From: Ceratopteris richardii
Lineage: Eukaryota; Streptophyta; Polypodiopsida; Polypodiales; Pteridaceae
Assembly: GCA_020310875.1 (NCBI GenBank)
Contig: CM035420.1
Coordinates: 187,837,880-187,901,879 of the forward strand
Reading direction: 5' to 3'
Length of the DNA stretch: 64,000 bases
In this document: piece by piece, positions 12,887-25,380 of the stretch
How positions within the stretch are numbered: the first letter of the stretch is position 1
How the letters are laid out: each line of letters starts with the position of its first letter
Notes under the pieces: generated by a model
Seen by the model: the letters and a program-made list of their open reading frames with translations, nothing else
Told to the model about the DNA's origin: nothing
The model's database searches: none
Made by a program: the position numbers and the translations under genes

Positions 12887-14470
12887 TCAATCCACAAAAT
12901 AAAGTAAGCCCAAAGCATTGCGGAAAGCTTCAAACTTCTCCCTAGGTAGAACCTTCGTGAAAAGGTCTGCAATGTTCTCCTGTGTGGGCACATATGCCAA
13001 GCTGATCTCTGTAATAGAGAACCTCTCCTTGACATAATGATAGTGAACCTCCATGTGCTTAGTGAACCTCCATAGTCTGACCAACACCCAGATCAACCAT
13101 AAGGCGTCTGAGCCACACACACTCAACACTCACTATGAAAGCTACCCTATACTCGGCCTCACAATTGGAAGTGGCCACATTAGGCTGCTTCTTGCTCAAC
13201 ACTCTAGTCAGAGTCAGAAAAAGCATGTAAATCTGGTAGTAGTGATCCCCCCTTGGGATAAATCAATCCAAGTAGCCAGGTACCACTCAAGTCGTGAAAG
13301 ATGCGCTTAACTGCCTACCAATGCTTGACTCCTGGGCAATGCATAAACTTGCTCATCTGTGAAATAGCAAATTGAATATCTCGCCGAGTAATGCATAAGT
13401 AAATCATGCATCCAACAGCCTACTCATAGAGAACAACATCAAATGCATCTTCAACATCATGAAGACTCAATCATTGAACTATCTCCATAGGAGTGGCAAT
13501 AGGTTTATAGTCTTCAAGGCCAAAATGCTACAATAATGTGTCAATATATTTCATTTGACACAAAGCTGATCTGTCATCAACTTGCTTAAACTGAATGCCC
13601 AAATAATGATGCAAAATCCCCAAATTAGACATCTCAAATGAGGCATGTAAATCAGCCTCAAAATCAGCAATATGCTTCTCATGAGGACCAGTGAGCAACA
13701 TGCTATCAACATACACAACAATGATGAGAAGCACAACATTTGCACGCTTAACATATAAGGTGCTCTCAGTTGGACTCTTTTCAAAACCGTGTGCAATCAG
13801 ATAGGCATGTATCTTTTCATACCAAGCACATGGTGCTTGTTTTAAAGCATATAATGCCTTCTTCAACATGCATACTTGTTTTTCATGCCCTTTCTGAACA
13901 AAGCCACGGGGCTAAAAAATATACACTTCTTCATGCAACTCACCATTCAAAAATGTAGTTTTAATGTCCAACTGATGTACATTCCAACCATGATGAGGTG
14001 CTAGTGCCCAGATGCTACAAACAGTAGTCATTCAACATGTAGGTCCAAAGGTCTCATCAAAATCAATGCCTCTTTCCTACGCATAACCCTTTGCAACAAG
14101 CCTAGCCTTATACCTCTCAACTATTCCATTAGGCTTATGCTTCAGCTTGTATACCCACTTAGTGCCAATGGCCTTCTTGCTAGGAGGCATTACATAAAGA
14201 CCAGGTACCATTCTTCATTATAGCATCATATTTAGATTGCATAGCAGCCATCCATTTTTTAGAATTTTGTGCTTCATCAAACAAAATAGGCTCATTCTCA
14301 TCATAGAGACTAGAATCAGCCATAGCATAGCAATCTGATGCAAAAGAGGCACTATGAAAGCCTGAACGAGTATGATATGATAGAGGTCCATCTAATTTGC
14401 TGTCACACAAAGTCTACACCAGTCATTTTGGCATAGTTTTTGCCTCCTCAATATCAGATCTCTCATCAAC
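12887..14470 (-). pseudogene. Copia RT-RNase H remnant of element A
   Basis: The minus strand reads the pre-RT linker (WMAAMQSKYDAIMKNGTW, 14180-14290) and the RT entry near 14050-14150. RT core is at 13528-13869 (KALYALKQAPCAWYEKI; VVYVDSMLL in place of the YVDDM box, with the second catalytic Asp changed to Ser). The RNase H end is at 12900-13060 (KHMEVHYHYVKERF, YVPTQENIADLFTK). The YVDS substitution would inactivate polymerisation in addition to the frameshifts. Confidence 0.8.
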
Positions 14471-15029
14471 AAGTGCATCAAAAATGGAATGATCTATATC
14501 ATCACGTGAAACTTGTAAAGGCTGAGAAGTTGCCTCATTAGGACCAACACTATATTGTACACCTATAAAAAGCGATAGAAAAGTATCATACATGTCTTTG
14601 GAGCTAGCTTATGTCTCCTTAGTACATGAAAGTAGTGGGTGGTCCTTTTTTGACCAATACATGATGCATCATATAAGCCCACAATGGGTAATTTGTACCA
14701 TCCAACTTATCCTCAGCAACCAACATACAAAATACATCACTGCTTTTAGCGAGGCCACTAACTAAAATACCCTGATGTAGAAAAATGATTGTATCTGAAA
14801 AATTTGAACAAAACTACCCTGCAACGTTCTACTAAACTTGTAGTAGACTTTGATTATATCGGTGAACCGAAACTTGTATATATCTTTGGCACAAAAAGAC
14901 AAAGTAGCCTGCACAAGCATTGCGATAGTGTGTTCAAAGTTGTTTTGATAATGGTGCTCACCAAATTTCATGTGATTTTGAGACTGTGACTAGAGGGGTG
15001 TTAATGATGCTCTAGATGAAGCAACAACC

Positions 15030-15043
15030 TGCTCTGATACCAA
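15030..15043 (-). other. Primer-binding site of copia element A
   Basis: The reverse complement reads TGGTATCAGAGC two bases after the LTR end. This is the standard plant copia site complementary to the 3' end of initiator methionine tRNA. It fixes the orientation and the 5' LTR boundary. Confidence 0.85.
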
Positions 15044-15044
15044 C

Positions 15045-15275
15045 TGTTGGAGTTTGAGATCTATGGAAGCACACAAACAACACAAGGAAGAAGAAGAAGC
15101 TTGGAGCACAACACACAATACTGAATGTATTACCACTAGAATTTACAACGATAAGTAACCTGTTAAGGCAATAAGCGTATATACAAGCTGGGGGGGGGAA
15201 ACTTCCTAAAGAGGGAAAAAGTGCCCCAGAGGTTCTAGTGTGTTCACACACATCACTACCTAAATATATCAATGT
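15045..15275 (-). repeat. 5' LTR of copia element A
   Basis: Pairs with 12584-12813. Its outer end is slightly decayed (CAATG instead of CAACA). A run of nine G (15191-15199) is specific to this copy. LINE sequence resumes directly outside it. Confidence 0.85.
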
Positions 15276-16530
15276 GTAGACTATCTGCCTTAAGTGTTCT
15301 ATCAAACAAGATTTCTTGCTTGCTTCGTTGCTCTTTTCCACCATCATTCATGATCTCAGCTATTTGGTGAACTATCATCTACAAAAAGGAGTCATTCAAA
15401 GGATTTCTCTCCCTCATAACCTCATTTCACCAATGAAATCAATGTGTTTCTATAGAAAAAATGAATCAAATTTGAGGACATTGACTTGTCTCTAGAGTTG
15501 ACTTTGAAGATTAGTGCTTTGTAAGAAGAGAAATTAATGTTTGGTATGATTCAAAGAAGCATCCTCTAGTAGGCCAATGTTAGACTCAAGAAATGACAAG
15601 CAGGAGATGGTTGAACCACACCCTAAGAGGGAGGATGCTCAACCATGGCTTTTGGGGCAAGTGCTTAGCCCATTGTACCCCTAAAGAGTAGGTCATGAGT
15701 TTGATTTCCCTTGGACACAACAATTGGTATCAAAGCCTAGGAAGTAGGCTTGGGCAAGGTGGGTAAATTTTCTATAAGGCTCATGAGCACCCAATGGCCA
15801 TTAGAAAAGGTGCTTGGGTGCTTTGTATTTGAAATGGTACAAAAAAGTAGCATGCATCATTTTGAGAAGATAGCCCCATAAAGATTAGAGTTTATGATTA
15901 GGAAGTAATCATCATTCCTGGCTTTTGAGGCAAGTGTTTAGACCATTTTCCTTCTAGCTAGTAGGTCATGAATTCAATTCACCTTGGATACAATGGCCAA
16001 GAACATGCTTCATTGGAAAGCGTAAGATTGTACAATGGCAATCAGTTGGAGGCAATTTCGAGAATCAATAGAAACCTTCACTATGGTTTGTCATTTAACA
16101 AGAATTGGTCTTGACTCATATGGGAATTTGAGTTCATGGACCTATCACACCAACTAATTGAGAATAAAAAGAAGCACTTATCTGGTTGATTCTCCACAAT
16201 GGCGATATGAACCAATGTCAAAGCTAGTAGAATTTGTAGTGCACCCCTATGGTGTAAGCACTGCAGTAATGGCATAGAAGATTTGGATCAACTTTTCTCT
16301 CCATGCCCTAAGAGTATCTTGGTGTGGTGATCTCTTAGTTGAATTCTCAAGCTGCCTTATCAAGTTAACCAGAAACAAGATTTGTTGGGTGAAGCGATAG
16401 ATTCCTTCTCAAGTATATGGAATGTTATTAGAAGCAAAGTGATCTATAAAATTTGGAAAGAAAGATGCATGGCCAATTTTGGTAAACCTCGTAAAGAGTG
16501 GTCGATTGAGTAGTTGCTTAGCTAGAAGAA
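15276..16530 (+). pseudogene. LINE copy 2, last segment (RT end and zinc-binding C-terminus)
   Basis: After copia A the LINE resumes with the RT palm remnant (VNYHLQKGVIQRI, about 15370-15410). It then drifts through broken frames to the C-terminal zinc-binding module: WCKHCSNGIEDLDQLFSPCP at about 16235-16305, a CX2C...C pattern typical of the plant LINE C-terminal domain. That is followed by IYKIWKERCMANFGK (16446-16490). Together with 10140-10442 and 12268-12583 this is one LINE interrupted twice. Confidence 0.65.
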
Positions 16531-16825
16531 TTCACAATTCTAAGAAATTCCCCTCTTTCTGACACCATAGGTTGTTCGTCATTGAAAATAATAAGCTTAA
16601 AAGTAGGGTGTTCTTCATTGAGATAATAAGGTAAAAAGCAAGTGGGTCTCCTACGAAAGGAAAGAAAAGGTTGTAAACCTTTTTTGTAACCCTCTATAAA
16701 ACTTTTGTAATTTTTTTCTGGTTTTTGATTCAAAGCTGAGTACAAACTGAAAACTCTGATTAATTCTTTAGTGTGTATCCTTCTAGATCAGTGAGTCCTC
16801 TTGACTCATTAATAAGCGGTAGTCT
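16531..16825. other. Flank of the large gypsy element, no gene recognised
   Basis: A minus-strand ORF of 75 codons (16518-16745) has no known motif. The sequence directly before the gypsy element continues, after 24 kb of inserted DNA, at 40918. Confidence 0.4.
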
Positions 16826-16830
16826 AGGTT
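16826..16830. repeat. Target-site duplication AGGTT (left)
   Basis: AGGTT lies immediately outside the left LTR. The identical AGGTT lies immediately outside the right LTR at 40913-40917. This shows that everything between is one insertion. Confidence 0.9.
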
Positions 16831-17709
16831 TGTGTACCTAAGTCAAGTAGACTTAAGGACTTGTGCCAAAGAGACTGAACCTCATTTTCCACACAAGTAC
16901 GTATAGTGGGAAATTGACACACGCTTATTTGTCAATCCGATCAAACGACCTAACCAAGTGTATGAGGACATGTGCACACATGATGGAACATGAAGTGGTT
17001 TAGCTTATATGCATGAGAAAAGACCAATCCACCTCTCTAACTCACTGAAATACTGAAGTGCCTGTCGTGATACCACTTACAACAGTTTTCAGTAAATCGA
17101 GGATTTCTCCCAGCTCCGAACTCCGAATATAGTCAATAGCAGACTCGTTTCGAAGCTCTCGACGAGACACATCTACTGGGTGTCTCACTCCATTCTCACA
17201 ACCGTGCTTCAAGTTATGGCCAAAATAGTGAATGGCGGGAAACACCCACACTCACGCCAAAACTCCTACAAGCTCACGCACGCACTATAGTAGCTCAAAA
17301 ACAGTGGGGAGGGGTAGACAACAGTGCTACACACACATTTCAAGCATTATACACATAAAAGATCAAAGAGAAGATGGAAATCTGCAAGAAAGAAGCAAAT
17401 TCAAAAAACAGGAGCTCTCCTTCTTCACAATGGCAAAAAGTCCCTCCAAAGAGTCACAAAGTGACTTATATACATGTGCCCTAAATTTGGTCCTTTTACA
17501 CAAAAGACCGGCACTTTATTACTAAAAAGTGAATTTCCTACTAATTTACAAGGAATATGTTACAACGAGTTGGGCTTATGCATCTAGAGGACTCCTCTAG
17601 TGCATTTACATGGCTTGAGGGAATTCTCTAAGACTTTGAAGAAGAAAAAGTATGCCCATTAATTTGAAAATTTTAGGGCTCTTCTTTTGTGCTTTTCTGC
17701 TCTGCAACA
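16831..17709 (-). repeat. 3' LTR of the large gypsy element
   Basis: 879 bp, opening TGTTGCAGAG on the minus strand and closing GTACACA. It aligns over its length with 40060-40912 (853 bp), with scattered substitutions and small indels. The clear divergence suggests an older insertion than the nested copia. Confidence 0.93.
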
Positions 17710-17726
17710 CTCTCCCCCTCTTTGTC
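17710..17726 (-). other. Polypurine tract of the gypsy element
   Basis: On the minus strand GACAAAGAGGGGGAGAG directly precedes the TGTTG that starts the 3' LTR, so it is the plus-strand primer site. Confidence 0.8.
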
Positions 17727-18313
17727 TCTGTCGTCCCTTGACAGGCTTTACTTCTTGTCTTCAGCTTGTTTAAGAGTTTTGAATACACGCACCCAGCGGT
17801 CGAAGCGGCAACAAGGATTGTCAGACAATTGGTTATCTTATCCGAGGTATATCCTTTGCTTCTGGTTACCCCTTGGTATTCCTTATATCACATATCTGGG
17901 TTGTTGTATTCAGTTGGGCTGCAATGCATGCCACGAGTGGCTAAGAATGTATTGTTCTTAATCACCCTCTTTAACTTTTCAGCCTCTGCCTCTTTCTAGC
18001 TTTTGGTCTTCTGATTTGTCTTTGTCTTCACATATCTGACCTGTTGTATTGCTCTGAGCCTGTTTACTTTGTTGACAACACACACTACCAGTGGGAGGAT
18101 TATTACTTGCCAAGTACTGTCTTGCACTTCTTCATGGATACTTCCTGGCCCTGGTCCGTCCTTCCCACGAAATGTCCTGATTCTTATTGATCTTTAATTC
18201 CAATCCTCAGGACCTGGATGTTTGGCGTTGTTGCCTGATGCGTGCCCCTGCGGGGCTTTGGGCAGAGGGTGGTTCTTTCACTTTAGGATCTTCATTCTTT
18301 ATTGAGAAATTTT
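17727..18313 (-). other. 3' untranslated part of the gypsy element
   Basis: Between the end of the third ORF and the polypurine tract. No coding signal was recognised on either strand, and the short ORFs here show no motif. Confidence 0.5.
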
Positions 18314-21221
18314 TTACTTTGATCTTCTTGTTCTTCTCTTCTTGCTTGATTCCCCTTCCACACGTCCCTCCTCCTGAACTCTGTCATCCCCGACCGGCTT
18401 TTTGTGGCGACGTGAGTACGTTTGTATGGCTGCTTGCTCTCTTTGATTCAACAAATTAGCATGACATATCATAAATTCTTTCCACTGGCTTGACTTCACT
18501 CCATCCTCTGGTGCTTGTCGGTGATCCGCAAAAAAGCTGGTTTCATAAGCCACCAGTCGTGCATTAAGGTTCGAAATCATCTTGACAAAAATTTCTGAAT
18601 CGATTTCGAAGAAGCCGGTGAAAAATGCTTCTTCAAATGTCTACATGTACGTGCTTGGCAAAAACATCAGTCGTGAATAATAGGCCATAAGTGTTAAGCG
18701 GCTCGGAATGGTTGAAAGATAAAAAATGAGTGCTTCGGATCCTTGTGTAATGCCGATGAAGTTCAAAAAAGTATATTTTGCATGCTGCAAGACTTTATTT
18801 ACTGTTAGTAGCATGCATAAAATCTTATTCATCATTTTTACTACTAAATCAGGTACCGTCGCATATCTTGCAATCCAAAATTCCATGGTTTTGACCATGT
18901 ACTCTTCCGTCGGTAGGTAGTTATGTGGTGGAGTAGGTAACAACGGATAATTCAGCCATTGATTATTTATGCTACCCTGGCATTGTCCTTTCCAAAATTG
19001 CGACCAGGCGCGTCTACGGGGTACTGGACAAAAAGATGGGTTTACCTAAAGCACGTATGGTGATGCTTCCCACTGTACCCCTAGTGTAGGATTCTTTTCC
19101 AAAAGCTTCCTCCTCCATATAGGATCAGCCTTCTTGAACTCCTCTTGAGTGTAATTGAAAGTATCTTTGCTGAAGTGGAGGTTACTGTCAGGTTATTTAT
19201 TTGTCGTCATCTTTATATATTGTCGTGTTTGTTCTTTAAGTAGTCCATATGGTACATTGAATGGCTTCAAAATTTGATCCAAGTTTTTGCTCTCAATTCT
19301 AGCTTCCTTCATGACTTGGATTATTTGATCTTCGAATTCAGTAGTAAGCTGGGACACCAGTAGTGCCCTTTCCAATCGGCTCAGTTCTGCAATGTCCCGA
19401 TTATTATGTTCAATTTGGACCTCCATTTCCTCCCTTATCGGCGAATGATGTGAGGGGGGAGAGAGAGGACGTACCTCAATCTCCTCAGTAGCCGCTGGGA
19501 TTTTGGAACTACTGGTGTCCCCTCAGTTGCTTTCTTTTCTAGTTGATCCTGTAATTGCTTTATCATCTCCTTCTTTTGCTGAATTTTCTCCTGTGCCTTC
19601 AAAATTGTATCTTTATTCTTTTGGATTTCTTCGGTCACGATCGTGAGTTGATCAATGTCTTCTTTACATTGCTTGAGATATTTATTCTCAGCTTTTTTCC
19701 ATTTTGCCCTAAGAGCCGTGGTGTCATCCATGTACCTCTTTTCCCATTCGGCAATGGTTGCCTGCTCTTGCTTGAGCTTATCTTCATATTTAGCCATCTT
19801 TTCCTCGAGTGCCTTGATGTCTTTTTCTGGCTTTTCCTGAACATCTATGGGCTGATCGCTTAGAAGAGTTGTCATTAGTTCCTTATTCCTGTTCCTTAGG
19901 TTTTCTGCTTCTTCCATACATACCTTTATTTGAGATTCTAAGACTTTACTTCTTGCGTTCATCCGCATCTTCTCAGCCTCGCTAGCTTCATATTTCTTCT
20001 TTAATTCCTAGAGTTGTTCTTTTAATTTTGCATTTTTTGCCTCTAAAGTTTTGTACTGATTTTTCACCTCTTGAACTTCATTTTCTTTCTGTAATATCGG
20101 CTCCTTTGCTATCTTTAACTCAGCAGAAATATTCTTACCAATTTCTTGAAGTTCATGCTTGTTCTGCATTGCTTGATTGTAGTCTTCATCGGCCTCCAAC
20201 ATTAATTGTTGTGTATCCATTGCAATTCTAATCATGTCTTGCACTACGGGCTTGAGCTGAGTGATGTCAACATTCAACCATGTTCTTGGTATGCTATGAG
20301 CTTCTCCGGTTTGTACATATTTTCCTTGATCTACATGGATAGTCTCATTGTGGGGTTGTCTAATTTGTTATTGTATTTTTGGCTCTGTTTTTTCTTCATC
20401 CAAATCAATAACTTTTGTGGCACTCCCTTGAAAAGTGACATCCATTGGGGAGGGTTCTGCCACAACCCTTATCGGAGTAAAGGGTTTCGATTCTTCCACT
20501 GTCGCTTCTTTTGATTCTTCTTTTGGATTCTTGAGGGATTCCTCTCCTTTAGTTGTCGTCTCTTTGATTTGAATCTTGGTAGACTCATTGATCTGGATGA
20601 CATGTACGCCTATGTGGTTTCCCTCTATGTTCCCTGTGTCTTGATTGGTGTGGACAGTGTTGTCATTCATCTTCATGCCTTCCTCTGCTTCATTGTAGTC
20701 GACTGCATTAAGTTCCTCCCATTGTCCATCATCCTTTGATTCACTTTGAATATCCACATCCAATAAGGATGTGTCAGGTTCTTCTTGTGCATCCAAAGAT
20801 GAGCTTGAATTTTGCAACCCTAATTCTCTGTATCGATGGACTTTGGTGAGCTTCTTTTTAGCTTCTACCTCTTGTTGGGTTTGCTGGTAATTGTGCCCTT
20901 GCACTGGTAAATTGACTTGCCCCTCTGTATATTGGTGTGTATCTTCCAGGGCTTTAGTTAAATCTGCCTCTCTAATGGGTCTTGGCTCTTCAATTCTTGT
21001 CTTTGGAAGTATGTATGACCTTTTCGTGGCTGGAACTTCTTCTTCTACTTGCTTTAACTCCCTTAGTCTCTTTGTACCTCTCATTTTTGGTTGAGAGCTA
21101 GTTTCTGCCTCTTCAACAATCTTGATTCCTTATTTCTTTTTAGGAATTGTGGCGACTTTGGCATACTTAGCGATGGGAGTCGATGATGGCATTTCTTGCA
21201 GATGCTCTTTAATGCCTAAAG
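18314..21221 (-). pseudogene. Gypsy third ORF (env-position), C-terminal part: coiled-coil protein
   Basis: The minus-strand frame continues the ORF interrupted by the copia: GIKEHLQEMPSSTP (near 21216), then a charged, Glu/Lys/Thr-rich low-complexity segment (20368-21084). Long heptad-like coiled coil follows at about 19435-20277, with many Glu, Lys and Gln residues (for example EEKMAKYEDKLKQEQATIAE). Next are a more globular part (18641-19426) and a basic tail near 18314 ending SSKKRRTRRSK, like a nuclear localisation signal. Stops split it at about 21127, 20345, 20005, 19430, 19192 and 18640. The family is not recognised. Position after integrase matches the extra ORF of Athila/Tat elements, but no transmembrane segment is evident, so an envelope role is not supported. 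Confidence 0.7.
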
Positions 21222-22499
21222 TGTTGGGGTGATCAACGTCTTCGGTAGTAGCACTTTTATACCTCTGATAGTAGTAAGCTTCCGGTACCACCCGTCTGCC
21301 GCAGCAAAGACTCGAACCTTATCAAGCCTGCGGAAATTCGCTACGCCACCGAATTAGTGTTAAACTACAGTGATGTTAGAACACCTCTATAATCAACAAT
21401 AGCTTAACAAGGCTTCTGCCACTCAAACTCTATTAGACTGTGCTTTGAATTCTCTTGAAAATTCCACCGGAACTTCACCGGACTGTCACTGGACTGTCAC
21501 CGAAATTTACCGGAATCTTAACGGAATGATCTTCAATTCTGTTCGTAATTGTTTCAAATGTTTATACGTGAAACAAGGAAGTGATGAGTGAACTTCCCTT
21601 ATTGACAGAACTCTTCTTGAAGTTTAGAGGAAAACTTCATCAGTTCAGAGTGCTATTTTCGGTCTGACTTTGTACTGTGTGTACATATCCATTTCACCGG
21701 AAACTTTGATCCGTATAAAGTAGAGACTTCTAGCTACAAGATAAGCTATGTCTCATACAAAACTCTATATTATTCTGCAAGATATACATCATGGTCCTTC
21801 CCGAAAACACATTTATTGAGTAAACCGTAAGTGACCAAAAGTACGTATACGGTGAAACTATAACTGTTAACTAACTTTAATCGTAACATATAATATTCAA
21901 ACTTCTACTCATACGAAGAATGCGCACAGAGCTTCCACATGAACATGTGTTTTCTATTAGAGAAGATGTGTACAAACAAGCTTGGCCTCTTCTTGCTCAA
22001 GCTATAGAAACTCTCCTACACTGAGTAGTTTCTTATTACCATCTCTCTCAGATGAATACCTGACATTTCAGGTTTCTGTTATTCATCTTTACCTATTCAA
22101 TCTATGGCGTCTTCTATACTACATACACGATCTCTGGCGTCTTCTATCTCTCTCTCTATCTGTATATCTGTATCTCTGCGTCTCTGCGCTTGTGCTATAT
22201 TTCATCTCTGTCTTGCTCGATTCTTGATTGATATATATATAGTCTTCATTCTTCCACGCTCTTCCGCGCCTTTCACTTTCGGTATGCTCCACGATCCTTC
22301 TTTATGTGTGTTATGCGCACTCCCCTGTTCACTACTCTGTTACACGTCCTATTCTCATATTTACAATTCTTGATTTGGTTTTCTGATTCTGCACGTTGTA
22401 CAGTTCGGTCGTGCTTCTTTAATTCTACTTCTCTTTGTCTTTTCTACTTCCCCTTTTTTTTTTTGTCTGGATGCCAAATTCGTGAGTGCTTCTTGAACA
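21222..22499 (-). repeat. 3' LTR of copia element B
   Basis: 1278 bp, TGTTCAAGAAGC...CCCCAACA on the minus strand. Preceded by the polypurine tract GAGGGGGAGC (22500-22509). Same length as the partner LTR at 26773-28050, with a small number of substitutions. Confidence 0.95.
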
Positions 22500-22507
22500 G
22501 CTCCCCC

Positions 22508-25380
22508 TCAATCGTTAATTTGCATCTTCCGGTCTTCATATATCTTTCTTTCTTTTATACCTGCCTTTTCTTTGAATCTGTTTATCTTTGTTCCATCCAA
22601 ACTCTTCGTCAGCATATCTGCAATCGGATCTTTTGTCGGAGTGTATACAATTTCTAACTCCTTCTCCATTACCTTTTCCCTCAGGAAATGATACTGAATC
22701 TCTATTTGTTTTGTTCTTGCGTGAAACACCGGATTCGCTGCAAGATATAGAGAGCTCATATTGTCTCCATGTATAATTGGCATACCTTGATCAATGCCCA
22801 AGGTCTGCATCCATATTACTTCTTTAGCTGCTTCTACCAGTCCTTTGTATTCAGCTTCTGTTGATGATAAAGCCACTGTGTGCTGTTTCTTCGAGCACCA
22901 GTTTAGTAGCTTATCTCCTAGGTGTATCATATACCCATGTGTTGATCTTCTGTCATCCTGGTTACCTGCCCAGTTTGAGTCACTGTAGGCTCTCAAATTT
23001 ATATCTGATGTATAAGGATAGTATAATCCTTCCTTAATAGTTCTCTTTATATATTTGAGAACTCTTTGACCTGCAATCCAATGTGGGTCTTTCGGACAAT
23101 GCATAAACTGTGATAAAACTCCCACTGCATAGCTTAAGTTAGGTCTCGTCAGTGTAGCATAAATCAAACTTCCTACTAACGACTGATACTCTGTCATATC
23201 TTTGTAATCTGCGCCATCATATTTACTGAGTTTGTGATTGGCTTCAAGCGGTGTTGAAGCTTCTCCGCAATTCTGCATATCAAATTTCTTCAATATATTC
23301 AGAAGATACCTTTCTTGTGATACATATACGCCGTGATCTGTATAAGTGACTTCCATTCCAAGAAAGTATGACAACTTTCCTAGGTCACTGATCTTAAACT
23401 CCTTTTCAAGTAGTTTCTTCACCTCTGTGATTCCAGCATCTGAGGTACCTGTAATTATTATGTCGTCTACATAAATGCAAATGTATATCATTCCTTCATC
23501 TATTCTTTTAATGAGTAGACTTGCATGTGCCTTTGAACTTTGGTATCCAAGTTCGTTTAGATACTTCACGAGTCTGTAGTTCCAAGCTCTTGGAGCTTGC
23601 TTTAGTCCATAAAGTGCTTTTCTTAACCTGCACACAAATTTCGGGTATCTGGAGCTTACAAACCCTTCAGGCTGCTCCATGTAAACTTCATCTGATATAT
23701 ATCCGTTCAGAAATGCATTCTTAATGTCTAGCTGACTTAGCTTCCATCCTTTTGATGCTACTATAGCAATCACTGTCCTTATGGTTTATATTTTTACCAC
23801 CGGACTAAACGTTTCGTCGTAATCTATCCCATGCGTCTGAGCATAGCCTTTGACTACTAGTCTAGCCTTATATCTGGCTATCCTTCCATCTGCAAGCTTC
23901 TTTAATTTGTAAACCCATTTACTTCCAATTACTTTCTTACCATTTGGTTTCGGAACAAGTTCCCATGTCTTGTTCTCCTCCAGTGCTATAAACTCTTCTT
24001 CCATTGCTTCTTCCCATTGCTTCTTTCCTTTAGCTTCAGCATAGCTCTGAGGTTGTTCATCATCTTTGACCATATATGCATAGTCTTTCTGAGTTATGTA
24101 TGAAGTATCATACGAGTACCTTTCCGGTTGTCTTCTAATCCTACTTGACCTTCTTGGTTCACATTCTTCATAAGTGTCTGAATACACTTCTTCATCTTCA
24201 TTTCTCATACCTGATCCGGTCCTGGACGTACTTGCCTTCATATGATCTTCATCTCTATTTACCTGCACAATTGATTTCCCTTTCTCTTTTCTTCTTACCT
24301 CTTCTTCAAATTCTTCAGTTGTTTGACCTTGATCTGTGTACCAGCTTTTCTGTTCATCAAACGTAACATCTCTTAAAACAATAAACTGCTTAGTTAGAGG
24401 ACTCCATAACCTGTAACCCATCTGTCTTTCATCGTATCCGACGAACACATATTTTTCTGCTTTCGTTTCAAGCTTATGTCTGAGTTGAGACGGTACATAA
24501 GCATAAGCGACTGATCCAAACACTTTGCAGTGATCAAGTGTTGGCTTCTTTCCCCACCAAGCTTCATAAGGGGTCATTTCATCTAAAGCTGTACATGGTA
24601 ATCTGTTTACCAAGTATGTCGCTGTGTTTACGGCTTCAGCCCAAAGATAATTTGGACAATCCTTCTCGTTTAACATGGCTCGTGCAAACTCAACTAGAGT
24701 TCGGTTCCTTCTTTCTGCTACTCCGTTTTGTTGCGGTGTACACCTGCAAGTTATTTCTCTTTTGATACCTGCATTCCAAAGATAATCATTGAACTCTCGG
24801 GAGAAGTATTCTCCCCCTCCATCAGACCTCAGTCTCTTAAGCTTTCGTCCTGTGAGTCTTTCAGCGTATGCATGAAAATGCTTGAAGGCTTCAAATACTT
24901 CTGATTTTTCTTTTAAGACATATAACGTTATCCATCTTGTAGCATCATCAATGAATAAAACATAGTATCTTGAACCGCTGATCGATCCTTCTTTTGTTGG
25001 ACCCCATACATCTGTATGTATGAGTTCAAGTACTTCATCATGTTTGAATCCTTTCTTTTGGAAAGGTAATCTGTGGGCTTTTCCCATCTGACAAGCTTCG
25101 CACTTATGAATCATATGTTGGTTCTGTACGTTCGGTAAACCCAATACAGACTGATTTGCAATCATAGCTTTAATTCCTTTTTCATTAAAATGACCTAATC
25201 TCTTATGCCAGAGATCACGTTTTGTAATCACCTTTTCATTATGTGTGAGCAATGCTTGGCCAATGTTCCCTTGTACTCTTAAAGTAAAGAGTCTGCCTTC
25301 TTTCTTACCAGAGACGATCTGATTGTATCCGTTCTCGGGATCTTCTACAAATACTCCTTTATTTGTAAATCTGACCTGAA
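22508..25380 (-). pseudogene. Copia B pol: integrase, reverse transcriptase, RNase H
   Basis: From high to low coordinate the frame shows the integrase zinc finger ([13 protein letters not shown]...CEACQMGK, 25090-25220). The integrase core has all three acids visible: [15 protein letters not shown] and [11 protein letters not shown]. The linker carries [17 protein letters not shown] follows ([34 protein letters not shown] near 23460), then RNase H (YSDSNWAGNQDDRR) with a C-terminal TPTKDPIADMLTKSL. A single TAA at 23786-23788 interrupts the otherwise open frame inside the RT start (after FSPVVKI). The reading frame is offset by one base from gag near 25380. Otherwise it is full length with intact catalytic motifs. 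Confidence 0.92.

Larger units (their letters stand above)
12584..15275 (-). mobile_element. Copia element A, deletion derivative with both LTRs
   Basis: A minus-strand Ty1/copia element: 5' LTR 15045-15275, primer-binding site 15030-15043, internal region, polypurine tract 12814-12828, 3' LTR 12584-12813. The two LTRs (about 230 bp) are clearly alignable. GTAGACT flanks both ends (12577-12583 and about 15276-15282) and includes the expected 5-bp target duplication. It sits inside LINE copy 2. The internal region retains only the pre-RT linker, RT and RNase H, while gag, protease and integrase are missing. It therefore could not transpose on its own. Confidence 0.85.

Noticed and set aside
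16831..17709. Independent small genes from ORFs at 17042-17525
   Set aside because: They fall inside the gypsy LTR and recur in the partner LTR without conserved coding frames.
18314..21084. Host coiled-coil gene
   Set aside because: The reading continues across the nested copia into the ORF after the gypsy integrase and lies between the gypsy LTRs.
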